Of a stretch of 32,170 bases of DNA, positions 1 to 6,489 are shown in pieces. A program made the position numbers and the translations under genes. The stretch is from positions 1 through 32,170 of the forward strand of contig CAYQOX010000046.1 of NCBI GenBank assembly GCA_964419335.1. The letters are read 5' to 3'. The stretch is from CAYQOX01 sp964419335. Lineage in GTDB: Bacteria > Hinthialibacterota > Hinthialibacteria > Hinthialibacterales > Hinthialibacteraceae. Every line of letters starts with the position of its first letter. Position 1 is the first letter of the stretch. The notes beneath the pieces were generated by a model, which saw only the letters and a program-made list of their open reading frames with translations, made no database searches and had not been told where the DNA came from.

Positions 1-57
1 GAAAAATCAATTACTTGAGTTAAAAAGTTTTTTGCTAAGTTTTTTCTTCTTTTTGGT

Positions 58-1191
58 TCAGTTTTCCCACTTTTCGAAGTAGGTACGTCCGATCACTTTG
101 ACAATCGCACGGCGCAGTTCCAGAGAATCCACCATTCCAGTTTCTTGGAAGACGACTTCCCCGCCGGGTTTGATCAAGAGTGAAAAGGGCAGCCCGCCGT
201 TCCAACCATGGCCGATGGCATCGAAAATATCATCGGAATCGTCATTCATGATGTAGTTGGTATTGGAGGCTTCATATTTTTTTAGGAAGGTCAGGACTTT
301 GTCTTTGTCGTCGAAATCATTGGCGCTGATGGTAATCAATTCAAATTGACGGTGACGATACATTCGGTAGGTATCCACGAGATCGGGAAATTCAGCAACG
401 CAGGGAGGACACCAGGTGGCCCAGAAGTTGACGAGACGTAACTTGTCGGAGTCATTTTTTAACAAGGTTTCGATTTCCGGTGCGGTTATGGGCATCAGCT
501 CGACCTCTTCTTCAGCCCATCTCTCTTCGGCTTGTTTTACTAGATGCCGTTTGTCTGACCATTTAATTGAGCAACCGAAACGGCGGGTTTTTTCTTCCGG
601 CACCGGTTTTCCCGCTAAAAGGGCATTAATCGCGTTGCGAAGATGAGGCTTTTCTACTTTTTTGGGATTTTCGTTGTCGTCAATCCCGCCGGTGTAGCGA
701 AGTTTGCGTTCGTTGTCGAATACAAAAGCATGGGGGGTGGCAGTAGGGCCGTACTTGCGCGACACTTCTTGGGTTTCGCCGTCAAAGAGATAGGGGAAGT
801 TAAAATTTTTCTCTTTGGCCCGTAATTTCATATCGAGGAGTGAATCGCCGACGTCGGTGTATCCCAATTCATCCAAGCGCACGGCTTTGGGATCATTGGG
901 GGAGATGGCGACGAAGGCGACCCCATTATCTTTATAGTCTTCCACCATTTGCATCATGCGTTCTTCATACGCTTGGGCGGTGGGGCAATGATTGCAGGTG
1001 AAAATAATCACCAACAGATCGGCTTTGCTGTAATCTTCCAGGCTGTGCATTTCCCCATCCACGCCGGGCAGGTTGAAATCGAAGGCTTGATCGCCAATCT
1101 CCATCTCGTTGATTTCTTTTTCCTCGGCGGCGAAGACATTCAGGGCGAGCACCAGGCATATCATCGTAAGTATTGTTAATCCTTTTCGCAT
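58..1191 (-). CDS. Secreted two-domain thioredoxin-fold protein (redoxin plus TlpA/ResA-like)
   Basis: 377 residues. An N-terminal signal peptide (hydrophobic core about residues 5-20, likely cut near Ala21-Ala22) sends it to the periplasm. The first thioredoxin-fold domain (about 30-195) has a CNHCP active site (Cys66, Cys69) and a TATPHAF cis-proline segment near residue 150, as in peroxiredoxin-like proteins that contact a substrate thiol. The second domain (about 233-370) has the classic FWATWCPPC site (Cys261, Cys264) and a GLPFSLLI segment, like TlpA and ResA. The likely role is thiol-disulfide exchange on exported proteins, but the substrate cannot be read from the sequence. The start has a good ribosome site, AGGAAGG about 7 bases upstream. 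It lies downstream of purE on the same strand, 43 bases apart. Two different active sites in one chain suggest an internal electron relay, which is inference. Confidence 0.85.
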   Translation of the reverse strand: MRKGLTILTMICLVLALNVFAAEEKEINEMEIGDQAFDFNLPGVDGEMHSLEDYSKADLLVIIFTCNHCPTAQAYEERMMQMVEDYKDNGVAFVAISPNDPKAVRLDELGYTDVGDSLLDMKLRAKEKNFNFPYLFDGETQEVSRKYGPTATPHAFVFDNERKLRYTGGIDDNENPKKVEKPHLRNAINALLAGKPVPEEKTRRFGCSIKWSDKRHLVKQAEERWAEEEVELMPITAPEIETLLKNDSDKLRLVNFWATWCPPCVAEFPDLVDTYRMYRHRQFELITISANDFDDKDKVLTFLKKYEASNTNYIMNDDSDDIFDAIGHGWNGGLPFSLLIKPGGEVVFQETGMVDSLELRRAIVKVIGRTYFEKWEN

Positions 1192-1234
1192 AATGACACC
1201 TTCCTGTATTTAAAAATGGTATTGCTCATTGAGT

Positions 1235-1735
1235 TTATTTATTCATGGCTGCGATTTCTTGTTGGGCTTTTTGATCGGAATCGAGCACTCCCTGAAGCAT
1301 CTCATCCTTGTATTGGAGCAATTGGTTTTCCAATTTTGGCTCAGCAAGTGCGAGCATTTGGATTGCCAGAATGCCGGCGTTTTGGGCGCCATCGATTGCG
1401 ACGGTGGCCACGGGTACGCCTTTTGGCATTTGTACGGTGGAAAGCAGCGAGTCTTGACCGCTCAAGGTTGAACCTGAGAGGGGAACGCCAATGACCGGTA
1501 AATGGGTTTGGCCGGCGACGCAACCCGCTAAATGAGCCGCCATTCCTGCGCCGCAGATAAATACCCGGGTGCCTTGGTTGGGGGCTTGGCGTACATAATC
1601 CTCTACCAATTTCGGGGAACGGTGGGCGGACATGACTTTGGCTTCCCACTCCACATTAAATTGGTCTAGCACGTCCATGGCTTTTTTCATCGTGTTGAGG
1701 TCGTTAGGACTACCCATTAAGATCGAAACTTTCAT
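1235..1735 (-). CDS. purE: N5-carboxyaminoimidazole ribonucleotide mutase
   Basis: Class I PurE, about 166 residues, converts N5-CAIR to CAIR in de novo purine synthesis in the cytoplasm. The N-terminus ILMGSPNDLNTM is the nucleotide-binding SGSxSD-type loop, followed by the catalytic SAHRSP motif. Later come GAGMAAHLAG and GVPLSGSTLSGQDSLLS, the usual substrate-pocket segments, and the C-terminal VATVAIDGAQNAGILA. A longer frame begins at a TTG at 1747, but the GAGGAG ribosome site lies inside that extension, immediately before the ATG at 1735, so 1735 is the start. purK is not adjacent. The gene reads away from the DnaA-box region to its right. Confidence 0.95.
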   Translation of the reverse strand: MKVSILMGSPNDLNTMKKAMDVLDQFNVEWEAKVMSAHRSPKLVEDYVRQAPNQGTRVFICGAGMAAHLAGCVAGQTHLPVIGVPLSGSTLSGQDSLLSTVQMPKGVPVATVAIDGAQNAGILAIQMLALAEPKLENQLLQYKDEMLQGVLDSDQKAQQEIAAMNK

Positions 1736-1762
1736 TGTTCTCCTCAATTTTTCTGTTGTTGT

Positions 1763-1787
1763 GAAAACTATAGTGAAAATAGTTTTC
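1763..1787. repeat. Perfect inverted repeat in the purE leader
   Basis: The arms GAAAACTA (1763-1770) and TAGTTTTC (1780-1787) are separated by 9 bases. They lie 28-52 bases upstream of the purE start, where an operator or a small leader hairpin could act. The arms are AT-rich, so chance is a fair alternative. Confidence 0.3.
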
Positions 1788-1950
1788 TAATGATAGAAGG
1801 ATGTGTGAAAAAAAGAAATATGAATGATCAATTATATCCGAGAAGTCACGTTTGATGAGCCCATGGCGTAACCCTGTAAGAAGAAATTGGTGGTGAGTGA
1901 GCGTAACCCGGTGAGAATTCACAATTAAATATCTGTTTTTGAAGATAATT

Positions 1951-2317
1951 TGTGGATAGGGATTGCATAACTGTGGATATCTTGGGAGTTATTCTCATTG
2001 TGGGGGAAAAAGAGGTGGAGGAGAGTAAGAATAGGGCACGCAATATTCAATCGATTGTTTGCCTGTAGATAACTTTGTGCAGATCGAAACAAATTACAAA
2101 TGGAGTTTTATCAATGTCTTATGGCGGGGTATATCTAGAAAGTTAAAATCTCCCCACAAGTTATCCACAGGCTCAGTTCCAAAAAGGCAGGAGTAATGCT
2201 GTGCATGGGCTGTGCAAGGATAAAACAGCCGTGCTGTGGATAAGTTGTGGATAGAATAAGGGGTTGTGAATAAAAGCAGGCTGCTTTATTCCCCTAAGAC
2301 ACCTTACCTGTTGATAA
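1951..2317. other. DnaA-box cluster 1 (candidate origin, left part)
   Basis: Within the gene-free stretch 1748-2733 there are two perfect DnaA boxes: TTATCCACA at 2161-2169 and its complement TGTGGATAA at 2235-2243. At least six sites differ by one base: TGTGGATAG 1951-1959, TGTGGATAT 1972-1980, TGTAGATAA 2064-2072, TGTGGATAG 2246-2254, TGTGAATAA 2265-2273 and TGTTGATAA 2309-2317. Most face the same way. A run of boxes this dense between divergent genes (purE leftward, tRNA-Leu rightward) is typical of oriC or of a DnaA-titrating locus. A second cluster lies at 5640-6174. The dnaA gene is not in the window. Confidence 0.6.
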
Positions 2318-2362
2318 GAGAGGTAAGAATATCCACCAAACCGAACGAGTGTTATAATAAGC

Positions 2363-2469
2363 AATGAGGGGCATGGTGCGGATATCCTGAGCGGTGATCA
2401 AGGCCTAGAAACCTCATCATGGGTTTTGCGGTTATCCTTCTTTCCTGATCACGTATTCCCCAACGCATT
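2363..2469 (+). ncRNA. Possible structured RNA, unassigned
   Basis: Nested complementary arms are visible: AATG 2363-2366 with CATT 2466-2469, GGGG 2368-2371 with CCCC 2458-2461, GTGATCAAGG 2394-2403 with CCTGATCAC 2444-2452 (one bulged A), and AAACC 2409-2413 with GGTTT 2422-2426. A TATAAT at 2353-2358 would place a transcript start within a few bases of the outer arm. I see no good -35 element and no terminator after the structure, and I do not recognise a known RNA family. The remaining bases of 2470-2670 hold no gene that I can support. Confidence 0.2.
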
Positions 2470-2673
2470 AGAAGAACAGAAGGTATTTCATGATTTTCTC
2501 CCAGGCTATTCTTCAATAAGTGATACAAAAGCAAATCGTGAAAAAAGACTGTTGAGCAAACCGAGAGTATTAAAACACAAAATGGGAAGTTAAAGGAATG
2601 GTAATTTCCAGTTTTTGTCCACTTTTTTTGAAAAAACTTATCACGTTTCTTTTTCATACTACGCAAATGCTTG

Positions 2674-2702
2674 TTGACATTGGTAAAAGCCAAAAATATA
2701 AT
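2674..2702 (+). promoter_or_regulatory. Consensus sigma-70 promoter of tRNA-Leu
   Basis: A perfect -35 TTGACA (2674-2679) and a perfect -10 TATAAT (2697-2702) are separated by exactly 17 bases. Transcription should start near 2709, about 25 bases before the tRNA. Such a strong promoter fits a stable RNA gene and shows that the organism uses a standard RpoD-type sigma factor. Confidence 0.9.
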
Positions 2703-2733
2703 ATTGAACCTGTGTTGAGGATTAAAAATTCAT

Positions 2734-2819
2734 GCCCGGGTGGTGGAACCTGGTAGACACGTACGTTTGAGGGACGTATGGCGAATGCCGTGCGGGTTCA
2801 AATCCCGCCCCGGGCACCA
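2734..2819 (+). tRNA. tRNA-Leu (anticodon GAG)
   Basis: The acceptor stem GCCCGGG (2734-2740) pairs with CCCGGGC (2809-2815), followed by discriminator A and an encoded CCA (2817-2819). The anticodon stem TACGT/ACGTA encloses the loop TTGAGGG, with anticodon GAG at 2769-2771, reading CUC and CUU. A long class II variable arm follows, as expected for leucine, and the T arm is GCGGG-TTCAAAT-CCCGC. All elements are intact. Confidence 0.97.
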
Positions 2820-2934
2820 TATTGAAGTTGGATCAGCAAAACAACTCCTGGGGAGGAAACCGCTGGCGAACTATCTGTTAGAGTACGATTTAGGTTGAGG
2901 TCGTCATATTGCAGAAATACACCCGCTCGTTATT

Positions 2935-3933
2935 TTGAAGATTCACATTTTTTTCGATTTTGCGGATGAGCGACAAGAAAGCAAGAGTGAGTTTCTTAGA
3001 GCGCTTCGGGATCAATGGATCGAAAAAGAATGCTATGCGCTCGATCCGTTGAAAGCGGATGTTATTCTCTTTGATAGTGAGCATCGTTTGCTCGAGCTTT
3101 CCACGTTTAAATATTTTCATCCCCAAAAAACATTTATCCACCGCATTGATGCTCCCCAGTTTCTGGTGAATAAGGCCGATTCCGCCTTGGATCAGTACAT
3201 ATTCCAAAGTAATCATCATTTGAGCGATGGTACGGTTTTCCAATCACCCTGGTCACGTCAGCAATGTTTGGAGGCAGGATTGCGGATACCTGATTACGAA
3301 ATTACTCTAATCAATGCACCTGATCCGACACACTTTTTTCCACCCGACCGGAGAATACGACAGGATAAAATATACATTATTACGAATTGTTGTGGGGTTG
3401 ATGGGGCGGAAGAATTAGAGTTGTACCAGTATTTAGATGAGCACTTAGAGTTCCATCGTTTCGATATGTCGATTGTTGGTCTCCCAACGATGGAATTTAA
3501 GAGAATAAATAACCTTGGAAGCCTCTCGAAGGAGAAGTTCGGGGCGGAATTGCGCAAGCATCATATTTATTTTGCGGGTCGGCGAAAAGATCCATGTTGC
3601 AACGCCTTGATTGAGGCGCTTCATTGTGGTTTGCCTGGGTTGGTTCTTAACGATGGTGGTCATCCCTATATTCTCGAGGAAACAGGCGGGTCTGGTTTGA
3701 CCTTTGAGGGGAAAGAAGATGTCCTTGAGCGTTTGGATGAAATCGCGGATAACTTGGAAATGTTTCGGCAAAGGATTGATCCACCTAGGATCGACGAGAT
3801 TGCCGAGCGTTACTATCATTTCAGCGCGATGGTGAAGAAGCAAAGAGAGCACCACAAATCTTTCAATTTTTTCAAGTATGTGCGGCATCAATTGAGAGGG
3901 AGGAAACTGCGGTGGAAAAAAATACTACGTTGA
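2935..3933 (+). CDS. Glycosyltransferase, GT4-like (GT-B fold)
   Basis: 332 residues. The N-terminus MKIHIFFDF looks like the first strand of a GT-B Rossmann domain. VFQSPWSRQQCLEAGL (about 102-116) and TLINAPDPTHFFP (about 124-136) match the 'outsider/acceptor' and 'NGvD..F.P' segments common in GT4 enzymes. The C-terminal half carries NALIEALHCGLPGLV (about 223-237) with the donor-binding glutamate (about Glu227) and then GGHPYILEETGG, the family's nucleotide-sugar signature. The likely role is transfer of a sugar from a nucleotide sugar in envelope or exopolysaccharide synthesis; donor and acceptor are unknown. The start is a TTG at 2935 without a convincing ribosome site, chosen because it gives the usual family N-terminus. 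It sits alone between tRNA-Leu and the bS22-like gene, with no other sugar genes nearby. The C-terminus is very basic. Confidence 0.75.
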   Translation: MKIHIFFDFADERQESKSEFLRALRDQWIEKECYALDPLKADVILFDSEHRLLELSTFKYFHPQKTFIHRIDAPQFLVNKADSALDQYIFQSNHHLSDGTVFQSPWSRQQCLEAGLRIPDYEITLINAPDPTHFFPPDRRIRQDKIYIITNCCGVDGAEELELYQYLDEHLEFHRFDMSIVGLPTMEFKRINNLGSLSKEKFGAELRKHHIYFAGRRKDPCCNALIEALHCGLPGLVLNDGGHPYILEETGGSGLTFEGKEDVLERLDEIADNLEMFRQRIDPPRIDEIAERYYHFSAMVKKQREHHKSFNFFKYVRHQLRGRKLRWKKILR

Positions 3934-3982
3934 TGGGCCTATAAAGAATCGAATGATTTGTTATTATGAAGGGGCCACCCTC

Positions 3983-4010
3983 TTGACAAAAAGGAAATAT
4001 GATTTTTAAT
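3983..4010 (+). promoter_or_regulatory. Promoter of the bS22-like gene
   Basis: A perfect TTGACA at 3983-3988 and TTTAAT at 4005-4010 (one base from TATAAT) are separated by 16 bases. Transcription should start near 4017, giving a leader of about 60 bases before the ATG at 4076. Confidence 0.7.
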
Positions 4011-4075
4011 ACTCAAGCTCGATTTTTGGATAAATACATTTCGAATAAATCAAAATTCTTAAGCGAGGTTTATCA

Positions 4076-4168
4076 ATGCCATCAGGAAAAAAAAGAAAAC
4101 GAATGAAAATTGCGACGCACAAAAGAAAGAAAAAGCGTCGTCTCAATCGTCATAAGAAGAAAAAATAA
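4076..4168 (+). CDS. Small ribosomal protein, bS22/mS38-like (AURKAIP1/COX24 domain)
   Basis: 30 residues, more than half Lys or Arg. It begins MPSGKKRKRMKIATHKRKKK and ends in RHKKKK. The pattern of a basic head, a MKxATHKRKK core and a RLNRHKK tail is that of the AURKAIP1/COX24 (mS38) family, whose bacterial members bind the decoding region of the 30S subunit (bS22 in actinobacteria). GAGGT about 6 bases before the ATG serves as ribosome site. The gene has its own promoter (3983-4010) and a strong terminator right after it (4189-4220), so it is a self-contained transcription unit. It is easily missed because of its size. The family match is from memory of the motif, not from a search. Confidence 0.75.
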   Translation: MPSGKKRKRMKIATHKRKKKRRLNRHKKKK

Positions 4169-4188
4169 GTCTTGAACGATTGAAAAAA

Positions 4189-4220
4189 AACGCTTGAGAT
4201 TCCATTCTCAAGCGTTCACT
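4189..4220 (+). terminator. Rho-independent terminator after the bS22-like gene
   Basis: ACGCTTGAGA (4190-4199) pairs perfectly with TCTCAAGCGT (4206-4215) around a 6-base loop, extended by A4189-T4216, and is followed by CACTTTTT. An A-run upstream would supply a T-run on the other strand as well. It separates the tiny ribosomal gene from spoVG. Confidence 0.85.
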
Positions 4221-4225
4221 TTTTG

Positions 4226-4234
4226 TGATATAAT
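4226..4234 (+). promoter_or_regulatory. Extended -10 promoter of spoVG
   Basis: TGATATAAT is a perfect TGnTATAAT extended -10 element. No good -35 hexamer is present; the expected place overlaps the terminator stem of the previous gene. The extended -10 can compensate. Transcription would start near 4241, about 40 bases before the spoVG ATG at 4280. Confidence 0.6.
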
Positions 4235-4279
4235 CAATCCGCTGATTCAAAAAACTTTTAGCAAAGGCTCTAACAAGTT

Positions 4280-4582
4280 ATGGAAATCACAGAAGTCAAA
4301 GTATATCCTGTTCGTAAACCAGATGATAAACTCAAGGCGTTTGTAACCATTATCCTGGATGACTGTTTTGTGATTCGGGATTTGAAGGTCATCAATGGGA
4401 ATTCTGGTCTCTTTGTTGCTATGCCGAGCCGAAAGAAGGCGGATGGGACCTATGCCGATATCGCACATCCCCTCAATTCTGAAATGCGTCAAAGCATGGA
4501 AGAAGTGGTCATCGGTGAGTATAAGCGTATCATCGATGCTGGCGGGGATAGCGAGAAGGAAAAAGATACGTCTACATCATAG
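4280..4582 (+). CDS. spoVG: SpoVG family nucleic-acid-binding regulator
   Basis: 100 residues, the normal length for the family. MEITEVKVYPV, LKAFVTIILDDCFVIRDLKVINGNSGLFVAMPSRK and DIAHPLNSEMRQ are the signature segments of SpoVG, a small dimeric DNA- and RNA-binding protein in Firmicutes, spirochaetes and other phyla. In those organisms it modulates sporulation, cell-wall and virulence genes; here the targets are unknown. The charged, serine-rich tail after residue 85 is variable in the family. It is transcribed alone, between two terminators, and converges on murI. The partners common elsewhere (yabJ, glmU, prs) are absent. Confidence 0.95.
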   Translation: MEITEVKVYPVRKPDDKLKAFVTIILDDCFVIRDLKVINGNSGLFVAMPSRKKADGTYADIAHPLNSEMRQSMEEVVIGEYKRIIDAGGDSEKEKDTSTS

Positions 4583-4616
4583 ACACGGATTATCTCTTCA
4601 AGTCGGAATCACCAAT

Positions 4617-4651
4617 GGCCTCCTAGGAAAAAGAGGGGAGGCCTTTGTTTT
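4617..4651 (+). terminator. Rho-independent terminator of spoVG
   Basis: GGCCTCC (4617-4623) pairs with GGAGGCC (4637-4643) around a 13-base loop, followed by TTTGTTTT. It ends at the stop codon of the convergent murI gene. Confidence 0.8.
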
Positions 4652-5552
4652 ATGATTTTTCGAGAGGATCGAACCATTGGATGGTATCGGCAAAGATTTT
4701 ACCTTTGAAACGGTGGACTTCCTGGACAATGGAGAAATAGTCGGAAGCCGCTTCATAGAAGGTGTCATTCGTTTTTCCACAGAAGCGTTGATAGAGCCGT
4801 TGAAACCCTTCGATATCATCTGACGCATAAAAAAGGTTTTTGTATTCTCGCCGCGAATTTTCTATCCCGTAATTTTTCATCACTTGTTTGACTTCTTGGG
4901 TCACGACTTTTGCAGAATTCACGAGTCGTACTTCTTTTCCCATGGTGTGTTCAATCGCCTTTTCTAAGAGGGGAAAATGGGTACAGCCGAGAATGATCAC
5001 ATCCACTTTTTCTTTAATGAGGGGTTGGAGATAACGTTTGGCTACTTCCAGGGTTACGGGATCGTCTTCCCACCCTTCTTCTGCCAGGGCGACAAAAAGG
5101 GGACAGGCTTGAGCCACCACATGCAGTGAGGGATCGGCACGAAGCAGGCGTTGCTGGTAGGTACCACTTTGGATGGTGCTTTTGGTCCCGATCACTCCCA
5201 CTCTTCCATTTTGGGTTGCTTCTCGTGCGGCTCGCACTCCCGGTTCTACTACGCCGATGACTGGGCCGTCGAAGTTCTTGTGTATTTGTTCCAAGGCTAC
5301 AGAAGAGGCGGTATTACATGCGACCACGATCATTTTGGCGTCGTGGCTGCGTAAAAACCGGGTTATTTCCACACAGTAACGCTGTACCGTTTCGGCTGAT
5401 TTGGTTCCATAAGGAGTATGGGCGGTATCCCCAAAATAACAGAGGACTTCTTCGGGGAGGGATTTGATCATTTCTTTAACGACAGTCAAACCGCCTACGC
5501 CTGAATCAAAGATGCCAATGGGTTTCGCTTGGGAATTATGGTTTTTGTTCAT
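4650..5552 (-). CDS. murI: Glutamate racemase
   Basis: About 300 residues from the ATG at 5552. It makes D-glutamate for peptidoglycan by cofactor-independent two-base catalysis. GIFDSGVGGLTV near the N-terminus holds the active-site Asp (about Asp16), VACNTASS holds the first catalytic Cys (about Cys79), and ILGCTHFPLL the second (about Cys190). The frame stays open 26 codons further upstream to 5630, but that stretch is a basic, asparagine-rich segment unlike the family and runs towards the DnaA boxes, so I chose the internal ATG. Neither start has a strong ribosome site. It is transcribed leftward, away from DnaA-box cluster 2, and converges on spoVG. Confidence 0.93.
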   Translation of the reverse strand: MNKNHNSQAKPIGIFDSGVGGLTVVKEMIKSLPEEVLCYFGDTAHTPYGTKSAETVQRYCVEITRFLRSHDAKMIVVACNTASSVALEQIHKNFDGPVIGVVEPGVRAAREATQNGRVGVIGTKSTIQSGTYQQRLLRADPSLHVVAQACPLFVALAEEGWEDDPVTLEVAKRYLQPLIKEKVDVIILGCTHFPLLEKAIEHTMGKEVRLVNSAKVVTQEVKQVMKNYGIENSRREYKNLFYASDDIEGFQRLYQRFCGKTNDTFYEAASDYFSIVQEVHRFKGKIFADTIQWFDPLEKS

Positions 5553-5639
5553 GGTATTAAAATGGTAGGCCTCATGGGATTTTCGGTTTCGATTATGTTC
5601 ATGATTACGTTTCAATTTGCTTCTAAGCAACTGTTCAAA

Positions 5640-6174
5640 TTATCCACTCGTTATCCACAAGTGTGAATTCACAAGGGGGTATGTGAGCGAAAGAATCGTA
5701 TTATTATTTTAAGTTTTTTGATTTCAGTAAGTTACAAAAATTACTTTTTCCACTTTTCCCTGTGGATAACTTGTGAAAATATGGGTATAAATAATTTAGT
5801 TAATTAAATAACTCTTTGAATTCATAGAATAAAGGTGAAAGGCATTATAGCAGCTAAAATATCATCGTAAGCACTTACCTGCTTGTGAATTAAGTGTGAA
5901 TAAATCTTAGGGACTCTGGGGATTGGGAAATCTATATATTGTGTTTAAACCGTGAATAACCACAATCTGTGGAGAAGGGAGAAGTGTGTATAGAAAGCGG
6001 GGTTTTGTGGTATAAGTTCAATGGTTTCAGTGCGTTATGGCGTTTAGGGGCATTCTAAATATTGTGGATAAAGTGTTTATAACCACAATATATTGAATTC
6101 ATGAGGCCTGTGTAAAACTCTGTATTTGTCCTGTGGAGTTATTCACATTACCTTGTGGATAATGTTGAGGATAA
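5640..6174. other. DnaA-box cluster 2 (candidate origin, right part)
   Basis: The gene-free stretch 5553-6489 is strongly AT-rich. It holds four perfect DnaA boxes: TTATCCACA 5651-5659 and TGTGGATAA at 5761-5769, 6063-6071 and 6154-6162. Single-mismatch sites are TTATCCACT 5640-5648, TGTGAATAA 5895-5903, TTATTCACA 6139-6147 and TGAGGATAA 6166-6174. Long A/T runs between 5690 and 5830 could serve as an unwinding element. The cluster lies between divergent murI and the sigma-factor gene. With cluster 1 it frames a block of about 3.3 kb, which resembles bipartite origins such as that of Bacillus, though with other genes in between. Confidence 0.65.
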
Positions 6175-6208
6175 ATTAGAGAATTAGGCTGATTATGAAA
6201 GTGAGGCG

Positions 6209-6274
6209 TTTTGGTTCAATTCATGTAAATTGAAAATAGCCATGGTTCTTCCTTTAGAATCATGTTTGGTTTTC
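6209..6274. repeat. Dispersed repeat, partial copy A
   Basis: 66 bases match 15669-15734 without gaps, 54 of 66 identical by hand count, including the fully shared 18-base core GAAAATAGCCATGGTTCT. Only the 3' part of the element is recognisable here. The frame that is open in copy B is interrupted by stops. The rest of 6275-6489 holds no gene that I can support. Confidence 0.7.
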
Positions 6275-6396
6275 TTTAAAATGTAATCAAAAAGTACTCA
6301 AATACAGGATGAACCCAGAAATTAATGTTATAAAAACTAGGTTATGAAACAAGGAAAGATTGTTCATACGCGAAAAAATGGATACTATCTTATGAA

Positions 6397-6423
6397 GAAC
6401 TGAATAAGGACGTGAATCGTTGA
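6397..6423 (+). promoter_or_regulatory. Possible ECF-type promoter before the sigma-factor gene
   Basis: GAAC at 6397-6400 and CGTTGA at 6418-6423 are 17 bases apart, about 67 bases before the sigma-factor start. This resembles the AAC ... CGT layout of promoters read by ECF sigma factors, which often activate their own gene. The match is loose. Confidence 0.25.
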
Positions 6424-6489
6424 GTAGTAGTAGACTTTTTTATGGGTAGGAAAGAAAGTAGAAAAGAAGTTCCTGAGAAGCCGTGAAAA

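Noticed and set aside
1736..1747. TTG start for purE four codons upstream
   Set aside because: The GAGGAG ribosome site for the ATG at 1735 lies within it.
5553..5630. N-terminal extension of murI
   Set aside because: The 26 extra residues are basic, low in complexity and unlike any MurI; the internal ATG fits the family.
1951..6174. Plasmid-type iteron origin
   Set aside because: The repeats match the chromosomal DnaA box, vary in spacing and direction, and no replication-initiator gene is nearby.
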